From positions 1 through 7,169 of the forward strand of contig JAAWLS010000117.1 in the NCBI GenBank assembly GCA_022798035.1: a stretch of 7,169 nucleotides of DNA. The letters run 5' to 3'. Below are positions 1-4,346 of the stretch, in pieces (position 1 is the first letter of the stretch; each line of letters begins with the position of its first letter). Position numbers and translations under genes: made by a program. The stretch is from Lachnospiraceae bacterium (GTDB lineage: Bacteria > Bacillota > Clostridia > Lachnospirales > Lachnospiraceae). The notes beneath the pieces are model-generated. The model made no database searches, was not told the origin of the DNA, and saw only the letters and a program-made list of their open reading frames with translations.

Positions 1-582
1 GGAATCGGCATTCCTTACCGCCCGGATGAGGAGCCGAACGATATTTATGCCATCGGGGAGGGAGTAAGGAAGGTCTATGAGGAAATTCTTGTTCCGGCAG
101 GTATGGGAGATATAGCCATCTACACAGAGCTGGGGCGTTTTATGATGGGACCCTACGGCTGTCTTGTGACAACTGCCATTCATGAGAAGCACACCCACAA
201 AGAGTACATCGGATGCGACGCCTGCGCCGTGAATCTCATGCGGCCGGCCATGTACGGAGCTTATCATCACATTACCGTTATGGGAAAAGATAACCGCGTG
301 TGCAGCCATAAATACGATATCACAGGTTCTCTCTGCGAAAATAATGATAAATTTGCCATTGACAGGATGCTGCCCCAAATTGATATGGGAGATTTGCTGG
401 TGATTCATGACACGGGAGCTCATGGTTTTTCCATGGGATATAATTACAACGGTAAGCTGAAATCAGCGGAAATACTGTTGAAAGAGGACGGAAGCACCCA
501 GCTCATCCGGCGGGCTGAGACGCCGAAAGATTATTTTGCTACCTTTGATTGTTTTGACATTTTAAAAGATATGAGACAGTGA
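1..582 (+). CDS. lysA: Diaminopimelate decarboxylase-family PLP enzyme, C-terminal part (5' end outside window)
   Basis: This is the C-terminal 193 codons of a fold-III PLP-dependent decarboxylase, open from base 1 to the TGA at 580-582. The family removes CO2 from meso-diaminopimelate to give lysine in the cytoplasm. Seen here are ELGR (127-138) at the place of the family's EPGR phosphate-binding motif, a conserved RPAMYGAYHH block (around 241-270), and SLCENND (328-348), whose Cys matches the catalytic Cys of the CESxD motif. GDLLVIHDTGAHGF follows, and then the YNYNG segment. The usual GAY tyrosine that contacts PLP is His here (421-423), and EPGR has Leu for Pro. From memory, both changes are shared by a clostridial LysA subgroup, so they need not mean loss of function. 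The N-terminal PLP-lysine region is outside the window, so substrate specificity (diaminopimelate or a related amino acid) is inferred. The following small gene overlaps it by 4 bp. Confidence 0.85.
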   Translation, partial: GIGIPYRPDEEPNDIYAIGEGVRKVYEEILVPAGMGDIAIYTELGRFMMGPYGCLVTTAIHEKHTHKEYIGCDACAVNLMRPAMYGAYHHITVMGKDNRVCSHKYDITGSLCENNDKFAIDRMLPQIDMGDLLVIHDTGAHGFSMGYNYNGKLKSAEILLKEDGSTQLIRRAETPKDYFATFDCFDILKDMRQ

Positions 583-911
583 GCAATATGATAGAGAAAA
601 GAGATATCCTGCCCATTCCCTATCTGAAAAAGGCGGTTTTTACCGGCAGCTATGAAGGGCTGCGGTTTCGGTTTGCCATGCTCAAAAGAGAAGCTCCTTT
701 GGAAGAAGGGGAAGAAAAGGGAAAAGAAATGCAGGTGCTTGAGGTGACGGCATGGGAGGGCCCCTATGGATTTGACGCCACGCCCCAGGAAAAAAAGCAG
801 AGCATGGAGACGGAATTTTCAGAGAAAGGAATCCAGGAAGGTGTGGACTGGCTGAACAGACTTTGGGAGAGTGAGCCTAAGAGGTGGAAAGCGGCCAGAA
901 CAAATTGGTAA
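579..911 (+). CDS. Small acidic conserved-type hypothetical protein, translationally coupled to lysA
   Basis: A 110-codon reading frame starts at GTG 579, whose last two bases overlap the lysA stop (GTGA). An in-frame ATG at 588 is the alternative start. There is no strong Shine-Dalgarno sequence before either, which suits translational coupling to lysA. The product is soluble and charged, with no signal peptide or membrane segment. It begins with a short basic and hydrophobic stretch (IPYLKKAVFTGSYEGLRFRF, residues 13-32), has a Glu/Lys-rich linker at about 38-50, then LEVTAWEGPYGFDATP (54-69), and a C-terminal helix with VDWLNRLW (89-96). I think similar small proteins occur beside metabolic genes in Lachnospiraceae, but I do not recognise a named family. 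A role connected with the decarboxylase is possible from position only. Confidence 0.7.
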   Translation: MSNMIEKRDILPIPYLKKAVFTGSYEGLRFRFAMLKREAPLEEGEEKGKEMQVLEVTAWEGPYGFDATPQEKKQSMETEFSEKGIQEGVDWLNRLWESEPKRWKAARTNW

Positions 912-976
912 AAAGAGAAGTCTGTGCCGTATCAAGCGACAGGTCTGAGGGCTGTTCCCCGAATGAGGAAAGGGGT

Positions 977-1210
977 TCAGTCCTCGGGCTTTTCTTCTTC
1001 CAGGGCATCCAAAGAGTGATTTTTCTTCACTAGTTTGTAAATAAAACCATATGCCCAGATTAAAACGGGAAGCATGAAGCTGGAAAAAAGGGACGCCATA
1101 AACATAGGAAAGAAATCTTTTCCGAGAATGGCAAATATCAAGGTGGCGAGATAAAGTCCGACGAGCAGGAGTACGCCGATAAGTGACAAGATGCGCTGTG
1201 TTTTTTTCAT
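977..1210 (-). CDS. Two-helix small membrane protein of unknown function
   Basis: A 77-codon gene on the minus strand has a textbook ribosome site: GGAGG, six bases, then ATG (read from about 1221 down to 1208). A good promoter lies upstream at 1304-1276. The product starts with a basic MKKTQR and has two hydrophobic helices at about residues 8-29 and 36-60. It then has a basic stop-transfer segment (YKLVKKN, 58-64) and an acidic tail (DALEEEKPED). The pattern fits a hairpin integral membrane protein of the cytoplasmic membrane, with both termini probably cytoplasmic by the positive-inside rule. No catalytic motif is seen and I do not recognise a family. It converges with the 579-911 gene, with 65 bp between them, and diverges from azlC. 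The overlapping longer frame on the same strand has no comparable start signal and was not chosen. Confidence 0.75.
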   Translation of the reverse strand: MKKTQRILSLIGVLLLVGLYLATLIFAILGKDFFPMFMASLFSSFMLPVLIWAYGFIYKLVKKNHSLDALEEEKPED

Positions 1211-1275
1211 AAAATTCCTCCATATTCTGTGTTGGATTTGGGTGCCGGAGTATAAGACACATTTTTCTGTCTCTT

Positions 1276-1304
1276 ATCATAGACTGAGGAATCAAGTTTG
1301 GCAA
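1276..1304 (-). promoter_or_regulatory. Sigma-A promoter for the 977-1210 membrane protein gene
   Basis: Read on the minus strand, TTGCCA (1304-1299) and TATGAT (1281-1276) are separated by exactly 17 bp. Each hexamer matches the sigma-A consensus at five of six positions. The -10 ends about 66 bp before the start codon. Confidence 0.7.
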
Positions 1305-1321
1305 GAGAATTTTGTAAAAGG

Positions 1322-1350
1322 TTGTTGTCTGCTTGGAAATTTAGTATAAT
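1322..1350 (+). promoter_or_regulatory. Sigma-A promoter for azlCD
   Basis: A perfect TATAAT -10 (1345-1350) lies 17 bp after TTGTTG (1322-1327), a weak -35 with only the TTG conserved. The -10 ends 33 bp before the azlC ATG. A purine-rich leader containing GGAAGGAAG (1370-1378) serves as the ribosome site. It is divergent from the promoter at 1276-1304, with 17 bp between the two -35 boxes. Confidence 0.65.
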
Positions 1351-1383
1351 CAGAAACAGGAAAAAGAAAGGAAGGAAGAGAAA

Positions 1384-2094
1384 ATGGAGCAGTTCACACA
1401 GGGAATCAAGGATGGCGGCGCCATAGGAATCGGATATTTTTCAGTTTCCTTTACGTTTGGACTTACGGCGGTGTCCTCTGGCCTTAGCTGGTGGGAGGCT
1501 CTTTTAGTGTCTATGATGAACATGACCTCCGCCGGGCAGTTTGCAGGAATCACTGTGATGGCGGCTATGGGTTCTTATATTGAAATGGCTGTTTCTCAGT
1601 TTGTCATCAACCTCAGATATGCGCTGATGAGCATTTCTCTTTCCCAGAAAGTGGACAGGCGTTTTGGAACAGGCAGGAAACTCATTCTCGGATTTGCCAA
1701 CACAGACGAAATTTTTGCGGTGGCAATGAGCCGGGAAGGAGAGGTGAGCAGCCGGTATTTTGCCGGACTGGCGGTGCTGCCTTATCTGGGGTGGACGTTT
1801 GGGACGCTGGCAGGAGCAGTCTGTGGAAATATTCTGCCGGAGAGTGTGAGCGCCGCACTGGGACTTGCCATCTATGGAATGTTTATTGCGATTGTGATTC
1901 CGGCTGTAAAAAAAGACGGCAGAATTATGAAAATAACGGCGCTGGCAGTGGCTTTAAGTTTCTGTCTTCGTTATATTCCCTTATTTCATAAGATTTCAGA
2001 AGGATTTGCCATTATTATCTGTGCAGTCCTTGCCTCGGCAGCGGGAGCAGTTTTCTTTCCCATAGAGGAGACAGAGCAGGAGGAGATGGAATGA
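1384..2094 (+). CDS. azlC: AzlC-family branched-chain amino acid exporter, large subunit
   Basis: This encodes a 236-residue polytopic membrane protein of the AzlC family, the large subunit of the two-part AzlCD (LIV-E class) exporters. In Bacillus, AzlCD carries out azaleucine, and the related BrnFE exports branched-chain amino acids and Met. Family marks are the N-terminal GIKDGGAIGIGYFSVSFTFG (residues 7-26), SMMNMTSAGQFAG (43-55), the NLRYALM block (76-82) matching the conserved N-x-R region, and a TDEIFAV segment (107-113). Hydrophobic helices continue to about residue 225, followed by a short acidic tail. The length is normal for the family. The ATG at 1384 follows a purine-rich ribosome site and a promoter at 1322-1350. 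Its stop overlaps the start of azlD, so the two subunits are translationally coupled. Substrate choice within hydrophobic amino acids cannot be read from the sequence. Confidence 0.92.
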   Translation: MEQFTQGIKDGGAIGIGYFSVSFTFGLTAVSSGLSWWEALLVSMMNMTSAGQFAGITVMAAMGSYIEMAVSQFVINLRYALMSISLSQKVDRRFGTGRKLILGFANTDEIFAVAMSREGEVSSRYFAGLAVLPYLGWTFGTLAGAVCGNILPESVSAALGLAIYGMFIAIVIPAVKKDGRIMKITALAVALSFCLRYIPLFHKISEGFAIIICAVLASAAGAVFFPIEETEQEEME

Positions 2095-2405
2095 AATCAG
2101 AAAATTTTTGGATGTATCTGCTGGTGATGTTCGGAGTCACCTATCTGATTCGGGTGCTTCCTTTTATTGTGTTCCGCAGAAAAATTGAGAATAAGTATGT
2201 GCGCTCTTTTTTGGCCTACATCCCTTACACTGTACTGGGAGCCATGACATTTCCGGCGGTGCTGTATGCCACAGGCTCTTTTGTGACGGCGGCTGCAGGG
2301 GTGACGGCGGCTTTTATTGCGGCTTATCGAGAGAAAGGTCTGTTTACGGTAGCCGTCTGTGCCAGCCTGACGGCTTTTTTGACGGAAATGGTGCTTCAGA
2401 TATGA
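2091..2405 (+). CDS. azlD: AzlD-family branched-chain amino acid exporter, small subunit
   Basis: This 104-residue membrane protein is the expected small partner of AzlC. It has about four short hydrophobic segments and the family signatures VTYLIRVLPFIVF (residues 16-28) and YIPYTVLGAMTFP (43-55). The start ATG overlaps the azlC stop (ATGA at 2091-2094). Its ribosome site AGGAGG (2078-2083) lies inside the end of azlC, seven bases before the start. Full length for the family. With AzlC it should form a two-component exporter in the cytoplasmic membrane. A short hairpin follows nine bases after the stop, closing the transcription unit. Confidence 0.92.
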   Translation: MKSENFWMYLLVMFGVTYLIRVLPFIVFRRKIENKYVRSFLAYIPYTVLGAMTFPAVLYATGSFVTAAAGVTAAFIAAYREKGLFTVAVCASLTAFLTEMVLQI

Positions 2406-2412
2406 GAGCTTA

Positions 2413-2435
2413 TAAAACTTGCAGAGCAAGTTTTA
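2413..2435 (+). terminator. Short hairpin after azlD, probable weak terminator
   Basis: The arms AAAACTTGC (2414-2422) and GCAAGTTTT (2426-2434) pair perfectly around an AGA loop, and one more T-A pair extends the stem to 10 bp. The descending arm ends in four T, but no longer T-run follows, so termination may be partial. The A-rich ascending arm could also let it act on minus-strand transcripts. Confidence 0.5.
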
Positions 2436-2500
2436 ATAAAAGAGCCATAATGCGTCCAGCTGATAATAGGGTTCCCGAAGGGGTTCCTGTATATAAAAGG

Positions 2501-2529
2501 TCGACGTACAGAAAATTGTACCGTATAAT
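2501..2529 (+). promoter_or_regulatory. deoD promoter with internal dyad
   Basis: A perfect TATAAT -10 (2524-2529) lies 17 bp after TCGACG (2501-2506), a four-of-six -35. The spacer holds an inverted repeat, GTACA (2506-2510) and TGTAC (2517-2521), separated by 6 bp, which is a plausible operator. The -10 ends 40 bp before the deoD ATG. The ribosome site AGGAGG is at 2557-2562, seven bases before ATG 2570. The rest of 2436-2500 holds a direct repeat of GGGTTCC (2469-2475 and 2481-2487) and no recognisable riboswitch. Confidence 0.6.
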
Positions 2530-2569
2530 ATAAATAGCAAAGCTGTGAAAATTAAAAGGAGGAAACATT

Positions 2570-3292
2570 ATGTCAAACATACCAACACCACATATTGAAG
2601 CAAAGGCAGGAGATTTTGCCAAAACAGTGTTAATGCCGGGAGACCCTCTGCGGGCCAAATTTATTGCAGAGACGTATTTGGAGCAGGTGACATGCGTCAA
2701 TCAAGTACGGGGAATGCTGGGGTACACAGGGATGTACAAAGGGAAAAAACTGTCTGTTATGGGTTCCGGAATGGGAATGCCTTCCATCGGAATCTATTCC
2801 TATGAGCTGTTTCATTTTTACGATGTGGACAATATTATCCGTGTGGGTTCGGCAGGAGCTATTTTGGATGAGGTAAATGTGATGGACGTGGTTATTGGAA
2901 TGGGAGCATCCATTGTCTCCGATTATCCGGACCAGTTTGATTGTCCAGGTCATCTGGCGCCTCTGGCGGACTATCATTTGCTGAGCACCGCAGTGGAAAG
3001 TGCAAAAGACCTGGGAACGCCGGTGAAGGTGGGAAATATTCTCTCAGAGGATGCTTTTTACACAGACAGGCCAAACAGCAAGGACTGCTTCCGGAAAATG
3101 GGCGTGATGGCGGTGGAAATGGAAAGCGGCGCTCTCTATCTGAATGCGGCGAGAGCCGGGAAACGTGCACTCTGTATTTTGACGATTTCAGACCATATTT
3201 ACAAACCAGAACAGCTTAGCTCAGAGCAGAGGCAGACGGGATTTGGAAAAATGATTGAGATTGCTCTGGAGACAGCACACCGGGTTTCCTGA
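2570..3292 (+). CDS. deoD: Purine nucleoside phosphorylase, DeoD type (hexameric class)
   Basis: This 240-residue cytoplasmic enzyme splits purine (deoxy)nucleosides with phosphate into free base and (deoxy)ribose 1-phosphate for nucleoside salvage. Nearly every E. coli DeoD active-site residue can be placed: His8 and Arg47 (supplied by the neighbouring subunit), PGDPLRAK with Arg28, RVGS with Arg91 and Ser94 for phosphate, VEMES (182-186) with Met184 and Glu185 for the sugar, and SDH with Asp208 plus Arg221 for base protonation. The presence of Asp208 predicts activity on 6-amino as well as 6-oxo purines, as in the high-molecular-mass class. Length equals the E. coli protein within one residue. 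It is a single-gene unit here with its own promoter and a strong AGGAGG ribosome site; no other deo gene is next to it. Confidence 0.95.
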   Translation: MSNIPTPHIEAKAGDFAKTVLMPGDPLRAKFIAETYLEQVTCVNQVRGMLGYTGMYKGKKLSVMGSGMGMPSIGIYSYELFHFYDVDNIIRVGSAGAILDEVNVMDVVIGMGASIVSDYPDQFDCPGHLAPLADYHLLSTAVESAKDLGTPVKVGNILSEDAFYTDRPNSKDCFRKMGVMAVEMESGALYLNAARAGKRALCILTISDHIYKPEQLSSEQRQTGFGKMIEIALETAHRVS

Positions 3293-3314
3293 AAGTGCCG
3301 AATTCCTCTTATTC

Positions 3315-3343
3315 TTGACATTTTTCTGGAGTTAGAATATACT
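3315..3343 (+). promoter_or_regulatory. Near-consensus promoter of the FeoB-associated microprotein
   Basis: A perfect TTGACA -35 (3315-3320) is followed after 17 bp by TATACT (3338-3343), a five-of-six -10. It starts 23 bp after the deoD stop, so the next gene is independently transcribed even if deoD reads through. Confidence 0.8.
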
Positions 3344-3347
3344 AACT
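3330..3347. promoter_or_regulatory. Perfect inverted repeat covering the -10 box (candidate operator)
   Basis: AGTTAG (3330-3335) and CTAACT (3342-3347) form a perfect dyad with a 6-bp centre. The dyad covers the whole -10 hexamer, so a bound protein would block RNA polymerase. TTAG/CTAA half-sites recall DtxR/IdeR-family metal-repressor operators, although the spacing differs from the DtxR consensus. An iron-responsive repressor is therefore a hypothesis suggested by the downstream gene. Confidence 0.5.
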
Positions 3348-3376
3348 ACAGGAGAGAGGAAAAGGAGGATTTGATA

Positions 3377-3535
3377 ATGGGAACTTTTATCGTAGGTGTA
3401 ATTGTATGTATCATCGCATTGGGTGCAGGAGCCAGCATATACAGGGATAAAAAAGCAGGCAGATGCAGCGGCGGATGCAGCGGATGCTGTAAGGGCTGTT
3501 CTGCTTACAAGCCGGAAGAATCTGATGTTTTGTAA
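3377..3535 (+). CDS. FeoB-associated Cys-rich membrane microprotein
   Basis: A 52-codon gene. The ATG at 3377 follows AGGAGG (3363-3368) with an eight-base spacer, and TAA is at 3533-3535. The N-terminus is one membrane helix (TFIVGVIVCIIALGAGASIY, residues 3-22). A basic stop-transfer stretch (RDKKAGR) follows, then a Cys-rich cluster CSGGCSGCCKGC (30-41) with five cysteines, and a short tail. This is the layout of the FeoB-associated Cys-rich membrane proteins, which usually follow feoB in Firmicutes and are thought to assist ferrous iron uptake; their exact role is not settled. The cysteines would lie on the cytoplasmic side by the positive-inside rule and could bind a metal. Unusually, no feoA or feoB is visible here: deoD lies upstream and an unrelated membrane protein downstream. 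It has its own strong promoter with a dyad over the -10. Confidence 0.85.
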   Translation: MGTFIVGVIVCIIALGAGASIYRDKKAGRCSGGCSGCCKGCSAYKPEESDVL

Positions 3536-3553
3536 AAAAGGAAAAGAACTATT

Positions 3554-3573
3554 GCCCGGAATGCCCGGCTTTT
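3554..3573 (+). terminator. Imperfect GC-rich hairpin, possible terminator of the Cys-rich gene
   Basis: GCCCGG (3554-3559) and CCCGGC (3564-3569) can pair around an AATG loop with one C-C mismatch, followed directly by TTTT. The stem is short and imperfect, so this is a tentative call. Confidence 0.3.
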
Positions 3574-3631
3574 GACGTCCGAATCTTTATAAAAAATTAA
3601 GAAAGATATAACCTACACCTTCTGGAACTGT

Positions 3632-3667
3632 GATATGATAAAAAGGTACATAAAATTTTATCATATC
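3632..3667. repeat. 12-bp-arm perfect inverted repeat upstream of the 3690 gene
   Basis: GATATGATAAAA (3632-3643) and TTTTATCATATC (3656-3667) are perfect reverse complements with a 12-base A-rich centre. The dyad ends 7 bp before the AGGAGG ribosome site (3675-3680) of the next gene. The left arm contains TATGAT (3634-3639), which could be a -10, but no convincing -35 is found 16-18 bp upstream. It could be an operator, an AT-rich hairpin in the 5' leader that affects translation or stability, or a barrier to read-through. Confidence 0.6.
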
Positions 3668-3689
3668 GTATTTCAGGAGGTGTTTGACG

Positions 3690-4112
3690 ATGAAAAGGCG
3701 AAAGGGACAGACAGGTTTTATTGTGGCTTTGGTGATTTTAGTTGTGGCGGCGGGAGGATTGTTTGCAGGCCGCCATGCCATCTTGAAGGGAGTAAAAACG
3801 AAGGCTGCTTCTGAAATTGGCAAACGACTATTGGAAGAACAAATTGGAAACAATATCAATATAGGGGGACAGAATGTAAATGTCTCTGAGATTGTAGACC
3901 AGATGGATGAGCAGGATGTACAGAAAGTGACGGAGATTGCGGAAAAGTATATCTCACCGGATAATGTGAAGCAGGCGGCTGCGATGGCGGCAAATGGAGA
4001 TTTGGAAGGATTGAAGGACATGGCTGGAGGACAGCTGACAGAAGAAGATAAAAGCAAGCTCCAGGAAATTTATGAGAAATATAAGAATCAGATACCGGCT
4101 GCGCTTCCGTGA
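3690..4112 (+). CDS. Single-pass membrane protein of unknown function
   Basis: A 140-codon gene. The ATG at 3690 is preferred because AGGAGG (3675-3680) lies nine bases upstream; an in-frame TTG at 3684 leaves only three bases and is rejected. The product has a basic N-terminus (MKRRKGQ), one hydrophobic helix (about residues 9-27), and a polar, mostly helical domain that should lie outside the membrane. That domain has a basic segment (GVKTKAASEIGKRL, 34-47), a Asn/Gly-rich turn (NNINIGGQNVN, 54-64), then acidic helices ending with EEDKSKLQEIYEKYKNQ (118-134). No lipobox or sortase motif is seen, so the first helix is either an uncleaved anchor or a signal peptide with no obvious Ala-x-Ala site. 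I do not recognise the family. The 12-bp inverted repeat just upstream is the only regulatory hint. Confidence 0.75.
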   Translation: MKRRKGQTGFIVALVILVVAAGGLFAGRHAILKGVKTKAASEIGKRLLEEQIGNNINIGGQNVNVSEIVDQMDEQDVQKVTEIAEKYISPDNVKQAAAMAANGDLEGLKDMAGGQLTEEDKSKLQEIYEKYKNQIPAALP

Positions 4113-4236
4113 CAAAATATGGCACTGCGGCGCTGTGTTTGGCAGCGGAAGGTTCTGTGGTATGCTCCTGTGTTCTGGTACAAGGAAAGAATCCCGTAAT
4201 CCCCTGCGGCAGTGAGAGTGCGGGAAACTATTTCCC
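4113..4236. other. Intergenic stretch with two small dyads, no gene seen
   Basis: The gap between the 3690 gene and the coiled-coil gene shows no credible coding frame. CGCTG (4131-4135) can pair with CAGCG (4143-4147), and GGGAAA (4222-4227) with TTTCCC (4231-4236) around CTA. Neither is followed by a T-run, so no clear terminator for the 3690 gene is seen. The second dyad abuts the -35 of the next promoter and could be an operator. Confidence 0.4.
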
Positions 4237-4265
4237 TTGCAAAAGATTATACGAAATGCTACAAT
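4237..4265 (+). promoter_or_regulatory. Probable promoter of the coiled-coil gene and ppaC
   Basis: TTGCAA (4237-4242) and TACAAT (4260-4265) are separated by 17 bp, matching four and five of six consensus positions. The leader to the ATG at 4347 is about 75 bp. A GGGAAA-CTA-TTTCCC dyad (4222-4236) directly touches the -35. Confidence 0.5.
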
Positions 4266-4346
4266 GATACTGGATTACAGCCAGTCAGCGCCGGATTGGC
4301 GGAAGATAGAAAGAGAATATAAAATACCAGGCATGGGAGGCATGAA

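Noticed and set aside
912..976. Terminator between the convergent genes at 579-911 and 977-1210
   Set aside because: Only a CCCC/GGGG pairing and four-base stems with large loops can be formed; no hairpin with a T-run is convincing.
819..1304. A 161-codon minus-strand frame overlapping both the 579-911 gene and the 977-1210 gene
   Set aside because: It lacks a ribosome site, its composition is irregular (Arg/Pro/His-rich), and it conflicts with a 77-codon gene that has GGAGG and a good promoter.
2436..2569. Purine riboswitch or other structured leader before deoD
   Set aside because: The conserved purine-aptamer core elements are not present, and the promoter at 2501-2529 leaves only about 40 bases of leader.
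3607..3644. MerR-type or ECF-sigma promoter before the 3690 gene
   Set aside because: TATGAT at 3634 has no recognisable -35 at 16-19 bp. GGAAC near 3624 lacks a matching ECF -10.
3684..3686. TTG start two codons upstream for the 3690 gene
   Set aside because: Only three bases would separate it from AGGAGG; ATG 3690 has a normal nine-base spacing.
4119..4199. 26-codon frame in the gap after the 3690 gene
   Set aside because: There is no ribosome site, the composition is Trp/Arg-rich, and it is too short to support.
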